Counted from the first letter of the stretch, positions 7,987 to 18,338 are shown. The stretch is DNA of 64,000 nucleotides from Pseudomonas sp. (GCF_017744435.1 NZ_JAGIBG010000012.1:123491-187490); one strand, 5' to 3'. Numbers and translations: made by a program. The notes: generated by a model not told the origin, from the sequence alone.

Positions 7987-9612
7987 TCATTTGGGATAGA
8001 GCGGCGGCAGGCTGCCGCTCTCGCCCGCAGGCAACAACACCTGCTCGGCCGGTGGAATGGTGCCGATTGCCCGCCATAGATCCTCACCCTGCCAATACTG
8101 CCCGCTCTCGCTATACAGCGCCCCGTTCAACCCATCCAGCGCGTCCGACAGCGGCACGAAGCGCGCCGCCATCTCGGCCAGGGTTTCCGGCTGCTGCCGG
8201 GCCCAGGCATCGAGCGCCTGGCGGGTGGCCTGGGGGTCGTTGGCCTGGCACGCGCGCTTGAGGTCATCCAGCAAAGTACGCGGGCTCGGCCCGTTCTGCG
8301 CAGCGCGCAGCACTGCCGGCTGCGAGCGGGCGCGCCACCACAGGGCGAAACCCAGCACCGTGGTCAGGGCGAACAGCAGGGTGGCGAGCTGCCAGGGCCA
8401 GAGCAGGTGGCTGGCGTCGCTGCTGTCGCCGGCCGGGGACTCGGCGCTCAGCGCCGGATTGTCCAGCACGTCCAGGGTGCGCGCCGGCAGGCTGCTGTGC
8501 TCCAGATGGTCTTCGCGGGTGTTCCACCAGGTGACTTCCAGCGCCGGCAAGGCCAGGTTGCCGCTGTGGGTCGGCACCAGGGCTTCGCGTTCCTCGCGGT
8601 TGGCCGTCATGCCGCGCTCACTGATCTCGTTGCGCAGCACCGGCTGGTCGGGGTAGCGGCGCAGACCGACGATTTCGGTGGCGGGCAGCTGCGGCAGCTG
8701 GGTGCTCGACAGGCCCTCGGCGCGCAAGGTGATGCTGCGCGTGAGGGAGTCGCCGATCTGTGGCTGCTGGCTGGCCGGGTCGGGGTTCCAGTGTTCTTCC
8801 AGGGTCAGGTCACGTGCCGGCAGCCAGGGCACGTTGGCCGGCCAGTCGGCGGGGATCGGGCGCACGGTCAGGCGCAGCGGCAGTGAGCTGACTTGCACCT
8901 GGCGGCCCGCCCGGGCGGTGCCGGCGGGTTGCTGAGCGTTGTCGGCGGCGGTGGCGGTGAAGGTCAACGGTGGGATGTCCAGGTCGCCGCTCTGCTGCGG
9001 ATACACCGCGTAGCGGGTTTCGATCACCCCGTGGCGCACGCCGTTGATTTCTTTCTCGTAAGTGCGCGATTCACCCAGCGGCTCGACCTTGGCGTTTTCC
9101 AGTTGCAGCGGGCTCAGGCTGCTGTCGTCGTACAGCGACACCGAATGGTAGATGCGCAGGGTCAGCACGGCCTGGGCCTGGACGTATACTTCGTTGCTGT
9201 CCAGGGTGGCCTCGACGAACACCTGCGAGGCGATCTCCGGGCGGCTGCTGTCGGCCTGCAGCACCTGCAGGTCGATGGCCTGGCTGTGCGACTGGCCCAG
9301 TTGCAGTTCGGGGATGCGCAGGCTGCCGCTGCGCCGTGGCAGCAGGGTGATGATCCAGCGGGTGCTGGCGCGGGTTTCGCCGTCGAGGGTGTGCAGGCTG
9401 TTCAGCTGGCGCGTGCCGCGCACTTCGAAGTCGCTGTCCAGGGCGCGCAGGTCGGGCTTGCCGAACTGGGTCACGTCCTGGCTTTCGAGGGTCAGCTCAA
9501 GGGTTTCGCCGGCTTCCAGGCGCGTGCGGTCGACGCTGGCCTGCAGCGTGGGTAGGGCCTGGGCCATGACGGCCCACAACAGGCCGAGTAGAAAGACGCC
9601 GAAGCGACTCAT
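7987..9612 (-). CDS. batD: BatD-like protein (oxygen-tolerance family)
   Basis: A 541-residue envelope protein with a signal peptide (FGVFLLGLLWAVMAQA), a long Ig-like/beta-rich periplasmic region (for example ASVDRTRLEAGETLELTLES), one membrane helix (LLWPWQLATLLFALTTVLGF) near residue 410 and a cytosolic C-terminal tail. This is the BatD topology. It is the last gene of the moxR-bat operon, and its ATG overlaps the batB stop. The Bat (Bacteroides aerotolerance) operons are linked to stress tolerance, but the biochemical role of BatD is not established. Confidence 0.85.
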   Translation of the reverse strand: MSRFGVFLLGLLWAVMAQALPTLQASVDRTRLEAGETLELTLESQDVTQFGKPDLRALDSDFEVRGTRQLNSLHTLDGETRASTRWIITLLPRRSGSLRIPELQLGQSHSQAIDLQVLQADSSRPEIASQVFVEATLDSNEVYVQAQAVLTLRIYHSVSLYDDSSLSPLQLENAKVEPLGESRTYEKEINGVRHGVIETRYAVYPQQSGDLDIPPLTFTATAADNAQQPAGTARAGRQVQVSSLPLRLTVRPIPADWPANVPWLPARDLTLEEHWNPDPASQQPQIGDSLTRSITLRAEGLSSTQLPQLPATEIVGLRRYPDQPVLRNEISERGMTANREEREALVPTHSGNLALPALEVTWWNTREDHLEHSSLPARTLDVLDNPALSAESPAGDSSDASHLLWPWQLATLLFALTTVLGFALWWRARSQPAVLRAAQNGPSPRTLLDDLKRACQANDPQATRQALDAWARQQPETLAEMAARFVPLSDALDGLNGALYSESGQYWQGEDLWRAIGTIPPAEQVLLPAGESGSLPPLYPK

Positions 9613-11327
9613 CGTGTTTTTTCCTGATGCAATTGCTGTTCATACCAGAATTTGCGCCGCAACAGCTCCGCCGGGTTGTCGGGGATCTCGCGCAGCCATT
9701 GTTCCAGGGCCTGGCGCTGTTCGGCATCGAGGCTGGTCGACACCGGGCGCTGCGGCGGCTGGGTGATGCTGTCGTCATCGCCGCCCTGGTTGCCGGGTGC
9801 CGCCTGGCTGTTGTTGCTGCCTTCGCCGGGTTGTTCGGCGTTGGCCTGTTCCTCACTGCCGGGCGTGCCTTGGGTGGGGCTGCTGGCCGAGCTGCTGTTG
9901 CCTTCGGTTTCGCTGCCGGGGGTGCCTTGGGCATCGCTGTTGGCCGGTTGTTCTTCGGCCTGGGCCTCGCGTTGCTGCAGCAGTTGCTGCACCAGCGCCT
10001 GGTTGGCCAGCGCCGGCTGCAGGTCGGGCTGGCGCTCCAGGGCCTGTTCGTAGGCATCCAGGGCGGCTTCCAGCTCGCCACTGCGGGCCAGGGCATTGCC
10101 TCGATTGTAGTGGGCTGCGGCGCTGTCGCCCTGGGCAAAGGCCTCGGCGGCACCGGCATAGTCGCCGGCCTGGTACAGCGCCATGCCGCGCCATTGCGGG
10201 TCCTGGAAGTGCCGGGCGGCGTCTGCCGGGCGCTGTTTGCGCAGCAGCATCTGGCCCTGTTGATCGGGGCGCAGCCACAGGTCGTTGAACTCGAAGGCCT
10301 GGCTGGGTTGCGGCAGGGCCAGCAGCAGCGGCAGGCAGAACAGCCAGCCGCGGCGCCCGGCACAGGCAGCCAGCAGCAACAACGGCAGCAGTAACCAGTA
10401 GCCCTGGTCGGCCCAGCTGTCCAGTTGCAGGGTCTGGCCGGCATCGTGCAGGCGGCGCGGGTTGTCGAACAGGCCAAGGCCGCGCAGGTCGAGGTCGTCG
10501 ATGCGGGCATGGCGGTAGCGCCCGCCGGTACCACTGATGAAGGCCTTGAGGCTGGCGCTGTCGAGCCGTGGCAGGAGGATGCCACCCTGGTCATCCTTGA
10601 GGTATTCGCCATTGGCCTGTCGCACTGGCGCGCCGTCGCCGGTGCCGATGCCGAGCATTAGCAGGCTCGGGCCCTGGCGGCCGAGGGCCTGGGTGATGCC
10701 CTGACGCTCCGGCGCGCTCAGCGCCGAGCCGACCAGCAGCAGGCGACCCTGGCCGAGGCCGCTCTGGGCCAGCAGGGCCAGGCCTTTTTGTACGGCCAGG
10801 TCGGCGCGCTGGCCGGTTTTGGGCATGATCGACGGGTCGATGGCTTCCAGCAGGTTGCGCGTGGTGCCCAGGTCATCCGACAGCGGCACCAGGGTGTGGG
10901 CGCTGCCGGCATAGACGATCAGCGCGGTCTGGCTGTCGTTGCGGTGTTCGAGCAGATCGAGGATCTTGCGCCGGGCCTGTTCCAGGCGGTTGGGCGCAAC
11001 GTCGTCGGCAAGCATCTGCGGGGTCAGTTCGAGCAGGATCACCAGCGGGTCGGCCGGGCGCTGGCGGGTTTCCTCCAGGCGCTGCCAGCTCGGCCCGAGC
11101 AGGGCCAGCACCACCAGCAGCCAGGCCAGGCCCAACGCCACCCAGGGCAGCTTGCTGTTGCTGCCGCTGCCGCCGCCAAGCAGCACCGGGTGGAACGCTG
11201 GCGGCAGGATCATCTGCCAGCGCCCGGCGCGCTTGCGCCGGTGCCACAGCTTGAACAGCAGCCAGCCGAGCAAGGGCACGACCAGCAGCCAGAGCGGGCG
11301 CAGCCATTGTGGCCAGAGATCGATCAT
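9609..11327 (-). CDS. batB: BatB-like VWA protein fused to a TPR region
   Basis: 572 residues from the ATG at 11327, which overlaps the batA stop (ATGA). It has two N-terminal membrane helices and then a von Willebrand A domain. Where BatA has the metal-site motif DVSGS, this protein has ELTPQ (residues 100-104), and the later TDG is replaced by VGS, so the MIDAS is probably dead. A further helix pair is followed by TPR-like repeats (AAHYNRGNALARSGELEAALDAYEQAL, split over about residues 405-445), a 70-residue low-complexity Gln/Gly/Ser/Glu linker, and a conserved-looking tail (ALEQWLREIPDNPAELLRRKF). In other bacteria the TPR part is a separate BatC. It is likely a membrane scaffold with BatA and BatD. 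Confidence 0.88.
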   Translation of the reverse strand: MIDLWPQWLRPLWLLVVPLLGWLLFKLWHRRKRAGRWQMILPPAFHPVLLGGGSGSNSKLPWVALGLAWLLVVLALLGPSWQRLEETRQRPADPLVILLELTPQMLADDVAPNRLEQARRKILDLLEHRNDSQTALIVYAGSAHTLVPLSDDLGTTRNLLEAIDPSIMPKTGQRADLAVQKGLALLAQSGLGQGRLLLVGSALSAPERQGITQALGRQGPSLLMLGIGTGDGAPVRQANGEYLKDDQGGILLPRLDSASLKAFISGTGGRYRHARIDDLDLRGLGLFDNPRRLHDAGQTLQLDSWADQGYWLLLPLLLLAACAGRRGWLFCLPLLLALPQPSQAFEFNDLWLRPDQQGQMLLRKQRPADAARHFQDPQWRGMALYQAGDYAGAAEAFAQGDSAAAHYNRGNALARSGELEAALDAYEQALERQPDLQPALANQALVQQLLQQREAQAEEQPANSDAQGTPGSETEGNSSSASSPTQGTPGSEEQANAEQPGEGSNNSQAAPGNQGGDDDSITQPPQRPVSTSLDAEQRQALEQWLREIPDNPAELLRRKFWYEQQLHQEKTR

Positions 11328-12400
11328 CGGCGTTTCCTCAGGCGCAGGCGTTTCAGGCGCTGGCGCCATTCCGGATGGGGCTGCAGGAAACGCGGTTTGC
11401 GCAGCACCTTGTGCAGCAGGTTGTCGGGCCATTGCACCGCCACCACCAGCAACACGCTGAGCAGCAGGGCCAAGGCCAGCGGCCAGGCATACAGGGCTTT
11501 GGCCGTGCGCGCCTGGGTCGGTTGCTGGGCCACCGGCTCCAGCTGGTCGAGGGTATCGCCGATGGCGTTCAGCTCGTTGCCGTCATGGGCGCGGAAGTAG
11601 GCACCGTGGGTGATGTCGGCAATTTCCTTGAGCGACGCTTCGTCGAGGTCCAGGCTCGGGTTCAGGCCGAGCAGGCCGGGCGTGCCGCTGGCCTCGGGGT
11701 TGGCGCCGATGCCGATGGTGTAGATGCGCACGCCTTCCTGGGCGGCCAGGCGGGCGGCGGTCAGCGGGTGGATCTGCCCGCCGTTGTTGGCGCCATCGGT
11801 GACCAGCACCAATACCCGGCTTTGTGCCGGGCGCTGGCGCAGGCGCTTGACCGCCAGGCCGATGGCGTCACCGATGGCGGTATTCTTGCCGGCGATGCCG
11901 ATCTGCGCTTCGTCGAGGAAGGTGCGCACGGTGCGCCGGTCGAACGTCAGCGGGGCTTGCAGGTAGGCCTGGCTGCCAAACAGGATCAGGCCGACACGGT
12001 CGCCTTCGCGGTCTTGCAGGAAGTCGCCGAGCAGTGCCTTGACCAGGTCGAGGCGGCTGATGTCTTCGTCCTTCCACTGCATGTCGGGGAAGTCCATCGA
12101 GCCCGACACATCCACCGCCACCAGCAGGTCGCGGCCGCTGGCGGCCACCGGCACCGGTTCACCGAGCCACTGCGGGCGCGCCGCGGCCAGCAGCAGCAGC
12201 AGCCAGATCAGTACATACGGCGCCTGCTGGCGCAGGGTCGGCAGGTTAAGGCGTGCGCGGCGCCCGGCCAGGCCTTCCAGTTCGTCGAGGAAACCGACCT
12301 TGAGCACCGGCTCGCCGCTGTCGGCGGCGGGCAGCAGCAGGCGCGCCAGCCAGGGCAGCGGCAGCAGCACGAAAATCCACGGCCAGGCCAGTTCAAACAT
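11324..12400 (-). CDS. batA: BatA-like VWA membrane protein
   Basis: 358 residues. An N-terminal membrane helix pair (FELAWPWIFVLLPLPWLARLLL and PYVLIWLLLLLAAA) frames an 'aerotolerance regulator N-terminal' segment. The VWA domain has an intact MIDAS: DVSGS at 97-101, a downstream Thr and VTDGANNGG. A C-terminal helix (ALALLLSVLLVVAVQW) and a very basic tail (RQRLKRLRLRKRR) follow. The metal site suggests ligand or protein binding regulated by the MoxR ATPase encoded upstream. Its start overlaps the preceding DUF4381 gene by 8 bases. Confidence 0.9.
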   Translation of the reverse strand: MFELAWPWIFVLLPLPWLARLLLPAADSGEPVLKVGFLDELEGLAGRRARLNLPTLRQQAPYVLIWLLLLLAAARPQWLGEPVPVAASGRDLLVAVDVSGSMDFPDMQWKDEDISRLDLVKALLGDFLQDREGDRVGLILFGSQAYLQAPLTFDRRTVRTFLDEAQIGIAGKNTAIGDAIGLAVKRLRQRPAQSRVLVLVTDGANNGGQIHPLTAARLAAQEGVRIYTIGIGANPEASGTPGLLGLNPSLDLDEASLKEIADITHGAYFRAHDGNELNAIGDTLDQLEPVAQQPTQARTAKALYAWPLALALLLSVLLVVAVQWPDNLLHKVLRKPRFLQPHPEWRQRLKRLRLRKRR

Positions 12401-12887
12401 GTTTGCGAATCCAGGTTTCGACCGCCTGGCTGAGCCCGACGATGGCCTTGTCGTCGAGCTTGCACTCGGGCTTGTAGGCGCCTTCGACCAGCACCATCCA
12501 GCGGGTCAGGCCGGCGGCCGGGCAGCGGTTGTCGAGAAAGGCCAGCCACTGGCGGCCATTCAAGGTATGACTGTTGGCACCGGGGTAGTGGTTGCGGCAC
12601 AGGCGCTTGAGCAGAGCGTTGATTTGCTGCAGCCAGGCGCCGGCCGGGGCGCCGTCATAGGGGCGTGGCAGGCGGGCGAGTTCGGCCAGGGCTTCCAGGC
12701 GCACGGGGTCGAGCGGCAGCTCGGCGCGCACCACCGGGCGTTTGCCCGGGCGCCAGCGGCGCAACCGCCATAGGCCCCAGACCAGCAGCGGCAGCAGCGC
12801 GAGCAGCAGCCACCAGCCCGGTGCTGGCGGCCACAGGCCAATTGCCGGCGGTGCGATCAGCGGTTGCAGCTGGTCCAGCGGGTTCAT
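12393..12887 (-). CDS. DUF4381 membrane protein of the moxR-bat operon
   Basis: A 164-residue protein: a short N-terminal stretch, one hydrophobic segment (GWWLLLALLPLLVWGLWRL), a basic stop-transfer region and a helical cytosolic part. This is the DUF4381 pattern found between the DUF58 and VWA genes of MoxR operons. The ATG at 12887 overlaps the DUF58 stop codon as ATGA; the open frame continues further upstream but only as an out-of-frame shadow of the DUF58 gene. It probably anchors or assembles the MoxR/VWA complex, but no direct function is known. Confidence 0.85.
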   Translation of the reverse strand: MNPLDQLQPLIAPPAIGLWPPAPGWWLLLALLPLLVWGLWRLRRWRPGKRPVVRAELPLDPVRLEALAELARLPRPYDGAPAGAWLQQINALLKRLCRNHYPGANSHTLNGRQWLAFLDNRCPAAGLTRWMVLVEGAYKPECKLDDKAIVGLSQAVETWIRKHV

Positions 12888-13828
12888 TGAGCACTCCCAG
12901 GTCGCTGGGCATTCAGGTACTCGCGCAGTTGTTCGATCATCTCGCTTTGGGTGCTCAGTGGCATCAGTAGCACGCGCAGCTTCTGCGCCATCAGCTCCCA
13001 GCGCTCGATGCGCGCTTCGGCCTGTTGACGGTAGGCCTGGCGCAGGTTGGCGTCCAGGGTGTCGAGCTCCAGCTGCGAGCCGCGCTGGGCGAAGCGCAGC
13101 AGGCCGGCGGCGGGCAGGGCGTGGTCGAGCGGGTCGGACACCGGCATCAGCAACAGGTCGCAATGACGCGAGAGCATGGCCAGGTGTTGCTCGGCCTGGG
13201 CGCTGAGCGAGCGTTCGTCGCAGATGACGATGGCCAGGCTGCCGGGGCGCAGCACTTCACGGGCGCGGCGCAGGGCCAGGCCGAGGCTGTCGGTTTGCGG
13301 CGCGGCTTCGGTGTGCAGGGCCTGGTTGACCTTGGCCAGGCGGTTGAGCAGCTGCAGCAGGCTCTGCTTGCTGCGCCGTGGCTTGATCTCGTGGTGCTCG
13401 TTGTCGCCGAACACCAGACCGCCGATGCGGTCGTTGTGGCCCAGTGCGGCCCAGCCGAACAGCGCGGCAGCCTCGGCTGCGAGCACCGACTTGAACATCA
13501 GCCCCGAGCCGAAGAACAGGCGCTGGCTCTGTTCGACGAGAATGAAGATCGGCCGTTCGCGTTCCTCGTGGAACAGCTTGGTGTGCGGCTCCTGGGTGCG
13601 TGCGGTGACGCGCCAGTCGATGTTGCGCACATCGTCACCGGCCTGGTACACGCGCACCTGGTCGAAGTCCACGCCACGCCCGCGCAGCTTGGAATGGTGC
13701 AGGCCGACCAGCGGGCTGCGCTGGCCGGGGCGGGAAAACAGCTGGATCTCGCGTACGCGGTGGCGCATGTCGATCAGCTCGGCGAGGCCGATGCGGATGC
13801 CGGGTTCGGCCTGCGGCGCGGTGGGCAT
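12884..13828 (-). CDS. DUF58 domain protein of the moxR-bat operon
   Basis: A 314-residue soluble protein with the DUF58 signature [23 protein letters not shown] split around residues 70-95, followed by a Rossmann-like VWA fold ([18 protein letters not shown]) in which the DxSxS metal motif is lost. DUF58 proteins accompany MoxR ATPases nearly everywhere and are thought to be adaptor or client proteins. The gene lies 3 bases downstream of moxR and overlaps the next gene, so the whole operon is likely translated as a coupled unit. Confidence 0.92.
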   Translation of the reverse strand: MPTAPQAEPGIRIGLAELIDMRHRVREIQLFSRPGQRSPLVGLHHSKLRGRGVDFDQVRVYQAGDDVRNIDWRVTARTQEPHTKLFHEERERPIFILVEQSQRLFFGSGLMFKSVLAAEAAALFGWAALGHNDRIGGLVFGDNEHHEIKPRRSKQSLLQLLNRLAKVNQALHTEAAPQTDSLGLALRRAREVLRPGSLAIVICDERSLSAQAEQHLAMLSRHCDLLLMPVSDPLDHALPAAGLLRFAQRGSQLELDTLDANLRQAYRQQAEARIERWELMAQKLRVLLMPLSTQSEMIEQLREYLNAQRPGSAQ

Positions 13829-13831
13829 GGG

Positions 13832-14791
<960 letters not shown>

Positions 14792-14938
14792 CGGCGGCGG
14801 TTCCTGGGTTTGCGCCAGGTCGCGGGCGACCTGGCAGGGGGTGATACTTTAATCTATCCAGGGGTGTGCCGACCAATGCAGGCCGCGATTTTTATCGCTG
14901 CCATGGTCGCTGCAGGGCGCGCCCGCAGGCTTTTCGGG

Positions 14939-16270
14939 TCAGTTCTTCGCGGTGGAATGCTTGCGCCCCTGGTCGCACAGGGCGAACACCACCACCAGCA
15001 CCCCGGCAATCGCCAGGATCAGCGCCACGCCATCGGTGGAGTGGGTCGCCGATCCGGCCACCAGGGCCAGGCCGCCCAGCGGTGCCAGGCCACCGGCTAC
15101 CGCGGTACCAATCTCACGGCCGGTACCAAAGCCCGACGAGCGTGTCTGGGTCGGGAACTGGCGGCTGAGGAACGACCCCTGCGGGGCGAACATCATCGGC
15201 GCGAGGATGCCGGTGCCGATTGCGATGGCGATGTAGATCTGGGTGGGCTCGCCGGTGCTCAACAGCTGCAGGAACGGGTAGGCGAACAGTGCCGACAGGA
15301 CCCCGCCGAGCATCAGCACGGTCTTGCTGCTCCAGCGGTCGCACAGCCAGCCGAAGAACGGCACGGCGAAGATCGCCACCAGGCTGGCGATGGTTACCGA
15401 CAGCGAGGTGACATGCGCTTCCACGCCCTTGAACTGGGTCAGGTAGGCCAGCGAGAAGGTCTTGAAGATGTAGCTCAGGGCGTTGTAGCCGATGGCCACG
15501 AAGAACACCACGGCCAGGCCCTTGAGGTCGTTCTTGAACAGCAGCTTCAGCGGCGACACCTGTGGCTTGCTGCTGTCGGCCTTGTCGAGTTCCTTGAAGT
15601 CTGGCGTCTCGGGGATGCTCTTGCGCACCCACAGGCCGACCGCCACCAGGGCGATGCTGGCAATGAACGGGATGCGCCAGCCGCCGGCCAGGAGGAATTC
15701 GTTGCCATTCATGGTCAGCAGGTAAACCGTCAGCGATGACAGCAGCAGCCCCAGGTTCAGCCCCAGCGCCGGCCAGGCGCCCTGGCTGCCGCGCTTGCCT
15801 TCACTGGCATGTTCGTAGGAGGTCACCGCCGCGCCGGACAGCTCGGCCCCCGCGCCCAGGCCCTGGATGATGCGGATCACCACCAGCAGGATCGGGGCCC
15901 AGATGCCGATGCTGGCGTAGCTGGGAATCAGCCCGATCAGCGCCGTGCACACGCCCATCATGCAAAAAGTGATCACCAGCACATGCTTGCGCCCGAAACG
16001 GTCGCCCAGGTAGCCGAACAGGATGCCGCCGAAAGGGCGGGCGATGAAGCCGATGGCGAAGGTGGAGAAGGCCAGCAGCGAGGCCACCGCCGGGTTGCTG
16101 GCATCGAAGAAGATCTTCGAGAACACGATCGCTGCCATGGTCGCGTAGAGGTAGAAGTCGTACCACTCCAGCATCGAGCCGAAGATGGTCGCCGCCGCCA
16201 CCTTGCGCAGGCGCTTGCGTTGCTGTTGCGGGGTCTCGTGCGCGGCCGGGGCCGCCTCATGTACCGACAT
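14939..16270 (-). CDS. MHS-family MFS transporter, candidate L-2-hydroxyglutarate (organic acid) importer
   Basis: 443 residues with about 12 membrane helices. The N-terminal motif FGSMLEWYDFYLYATMAAI and the loop RPFGGILFGYLGDRFGRK between helices 2 and 3 are hallmarks of the metabolite:H+ symporter family (relatives of ShiA, KgtP and ProP), which import small organic acids or osmolytes. The gene follows lhgO by 44 bases on the same strand, so it is probably co-transcribed with it and controlled by the FadR-type regulator. L-2-hydroxyglutarate or a related C5 acid is the natural guess for the substrate; this is inference from context. Confidence 0.88.
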   Translation of the reverse strand: MSVHEAAPAAHETPQQQRKRLRKVAAATIFGSMLEWYDFYLYATMAAIVFSKIFFDASNPAVASLLAFSTFAIGFIARPFGGILFGYLGDRFGRKHVLVITFCMMGVCTALIGLIPSYASIGIWAPILLVVIRIIQGLGAGAELSGAAVTSYEHASEGKRGSQGAWPALGLNLGLLLSSLTVYLLTMNGNEFLLAGGWRIPFIASIALVAVGLWVRKSIPETPDFKELDKADSSKPQVSPLKLLFKNDLKGLAVVFFVAIGYNALSYIFKTFSLAYLTQFKGVEAHVTSLSVTIASLVAIFAVPFFGWLCDRWSSKTVLMLGGVLSALFAYPFLQLLSTGEPTQIYIAIAIGTGILAPMMFAPQGSFLSRQFPTQTRSSGFGTGREIGTAVAGGLAPLGGLALVAGSATHSTDGVALILAIAGVLVVVFALCDQGRKHSTAKN

Positions 16271-16314
16271 GGGGGTTCCTTATTGTCTTTGTAGTTGTAG
16301 AGGTGCAGCAGGTT

Positions 16315-17508
16315 TCAGCGGGTCTTGAGGATCTTCTCGGCGATCATCTGGCCGATGGGAATGGCCGAGGTGGCCGCCGGCGACGGGGCATTGCAGACAT
16401 GCACCATGCGCGGGGTCTCGGCGAACAGGAAGTCATGCACCAGGGTGCCGTCGCGCATCACGGCCTGGGCGCGAATGCCCGCTTCGTAAGGCAGCAGGTC
16501 CGCCACCTCCAGCGATGGGCAGTACTTGCGGCACTGTTCCAGGTAACCGCGCTTGAACAGCGAGTTCTTCATCTCGGTGGTGCCGGAACCGAGGTTGTTC
16601 CATATGGTTTTCCAGAACCCCGGGAAGCTGGCGTACTCGGCCACGTCGCGCCAGTTGACCGATAACTTGCGGTAGTTCTCGCGGCCGAAACCGAGCACGG
16701 CGTTCGGGCCGACAGTGACGCTGCCGTCGATCATGCGTGTCAGGTGCACGCCGAGGAATGGCAGCTCCGGGTCGGGGATCGGGTAGATCAGGTGGTTGAC
16801 GATCTGGTTCTTGCTGGCCGGCAAGCGGTAGTACTCGCCGCGGAAGGGGATGATCTGGTGGTCGATCTTCACCCCGGCCAGGCGCGCCAGGCGGTCGGAT
16901 TGCAGGCCGGCGCAGGCCACCAGCTGGCGCGCGCGCCAGGTGTGGCTGTCGGTGCCGACGGCGACATGGTCGGCGTGTTCCTGGATGGCGTGCACGCGGG
17001 TGGACAAGTGCACCTCGCCGCCGGCCTGGCGGATCACCTTGGCCATGGCGTTGCACACCTGGGTGTAGTCGACGATGCCGGTGGCATCGAGGAACAGCGC
17101 GCCCTTGCCGACGATGTTCGGTTCACGCTCAGCCAGCGCGGCGGCGTCCAGGCGCTCGACCTTCAGGCCGTTCTGCTGCGAGCGCTCGTACAGGGCCTGC
17201 ATGCGTTGCACTTCCAGGTCGTTGGAGGCCACCAGCAGTTTGCCGCAGACCTCGAAGGCGATGCCGTGCTCGCTGCAGAAGTCCTTGGTCGCCTGGGCGC
17301 CGCGCTTGCACAGTTCGGCCTTGAGGCTGCCCGGTGCGTAATAGATGCCCGCATGGATCACGCCACTGTTGTGGCCAGTCTGGTGGCGACCGAGGCTGGC
17401 TTCCTTTTCCAGGATCAGCAGGGATGCGCCCGGGCGCTGCTCGAGCAGCGCCATCGCAGTGGCGAGGCCGACGATGCCGCCGCCGATGATGCAGTAGTCG
17501 TAAGTCAT
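16315..17508 (-). CDS. lhgO: L-2-hydroxyglutarate oxidase (LhgO)
   Basis: A 397-residue FAD enzyme of the DAO fold. The dinucleotide motif YDYCIIGGGIVGLATAMAL is at the N terminus, then the family stretch GRHQTGHNSGVIHAGIYY, and C-terminal FAD contact PSPAATSAIPIGQMI. LhgO oxidises L-2-hydroxyglutarate to 2-oxoglutarate and passes electrons to the membrane quinone pool. In glutarate catabolism lhgO often follows csiD/glaH, which is absent here; the neighbours are a transporter and a GntR regulator instead, which suggests use of external L-2-hydroxyglutarate. A 17-base operator copy sits about 37 bases before the ATG. Confidence 0.92.
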   Translation of the reverse strand: MTYDYCIIGGGIVGLATAMALLEQRPGASLLILEKEASLGRHQTGHNSGVIHAGIYYAPGSLKAELCKRGAQATKDFCSEHGIAFEVCGKLLVASNDLEVQRMQALYERSQQNGLKVERLDAAALAEREPNIVGKGALFLDATGIVDYTQVCNAMAKVIRQAGGEVHLSTRVHAIQEHADHVAVGTDSHTWRARQLVACAGLQSDRLARLAGVKIDHQIIPFRGEYYRLPASKNQIVNHLIYPIPDPELPFLGVHLTRMIDGSVTVGPNAVLGFGRENYRKLSVNWRDVAEYASFPGFWKTIWNNLGSGTTEMKNSLFKRGYLEQCRKYCPSLEVADLLPYEAGIRAQAVMRDGTLVHDFLFAETPRMVHVCNAPSPAATSAIPIGQMIAEKILKTR

Positions 17509-17544
17509 GCAGGGGTACCTTGGTGTTCTTGTCGGTGGATCTGC

Positions 17545-17563
17545 TTATCAGGTTGTCAGACTA
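17545..17563. promoter_or_regulatory. Candidate GntR/FadR-type operator of lhgO
   Basis: TTATCAGGTTGTCAGAC is identical over 17 bases to the site in front of the regulator gene at 18339. The core TTGTCAGACTA is a palindrome with one mismatch and follows the GTnnnAC spacing of FadR-subfamily operators. It lies 37-55 bases upstream of the lhgO start. Confidence 0.75.
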
Positions 17564-17611
17564 AGTAATGCGTAAAAGGGCCCTCGTCAGGCCGCGTCGG
17601 TTTCTCCGGGG

Positions 17612-18322
17612 TCAGTCGAGGGCGGGGAGGTCGATCTTCAGGCGCTTGGCCGAGGCGCGCAGGTGCGCTTCGGCGCAGGCTGCGGCCGCCTGGCGGTCGC
17701 CATCGGCGATGGCCTGGTACAGCGCCTGGTGCTCGCGATTGGCATCGGCCGAGCCACCCACCGAGTGGGCCGCGGAGTTTTCCCAGGCGGTGCGCCGGGC
17801 GCTCGCCAGCTGGCCGCCGAGGAAGTCGTGGAAGGCCACGAAGTAATCGTTCTTGCTGGCTTCGGCAATCGCCCGGTGGAAGGCCACATCGGCGGCCGAG
17901 GCGGTGGCGAAGTCGCTGCGCTTGTCGAGCATTTCCTGCAGGGCCTTGGCCATGTGGGCCAGGTCCTGCTCGTCGCGGCGGCGGGCGGCGATGGCGGCGG
18001 CCTGGGTCTCGATCCACAGGCGCATTTCGAACATCTGCACCAGGTCTGGCTTGCGGCCATTGTTGCCGGGGAAGCGGAACACGGTACCGGCGGGGGTTTG
18101 CGAGATGTAGGAACCGAGCCCGCGGCGGGCGATCAGCACGCCGTCGGCCTTGAGCTGCGCCACCGCCTCGCGCACCACCGAGCGGCTGACGTTCAGCTGT
18201 TCGGCCAGTTGCTGTTCGGTGGGCAGGCGCGATTCGGCGGCCAGGCGGCCGGAATCGATCTCGGCGCGGATGGCGCTGACGACCCGGTCTACCAGGGTGT
18301 CGGGGCGCTGGAGCTCTAGCAT
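17612..18322 (-). CDS. FadR-family GntR regulator of the lhgO cluster (LhgR-like)
   Basis: 236 residues. The N-terminal winged helix (LPTEQQLAEQLNVSRSVVREAVAQLKADGV, residues about 37-66) is classic GntR. The all-helical C-terminal FCD domain follows (ASAADVAFHRAIAEASKN, and a conserved His in AACAEAHLRASA), which in this subfamily binds a metal and a small carboxylate ligand. The gene is just upstream of lhgO and the transporter, and the same operator precedes both units, so it is likely an autoregulated repressor released by L-2-hydroxyglutarate. An L-2-hydroxyglutarate-responsive GntR regulator (LhgR) beside lhgO has been described in P. putida; that this gene is its orthologue is inference. 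Confidence 0.88.
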   Translation of the reverse strand: MLELQRPDTLVDRVVSAIRAEIDSGRLAAESRLPTEQQLAEQLNVSRSVVREAVAQLKADGVLIARRGLGSYISQTPAGTVFRFPGNNGRKPDLVQMFEMRLWIETQAAAIAARRRDEQDLAHMAKALQEMLDKRSDFATASAADVAFHRAIAEASKNDYFVAFHDFLGGQLASARRTAWENSAAHSVGGSADANREHQALYQAIADGDRQAAAACAEAHLRASAKRLKIDLPALD

Positions 18323-18338
18323 GGAATCGGTTGCCTAG

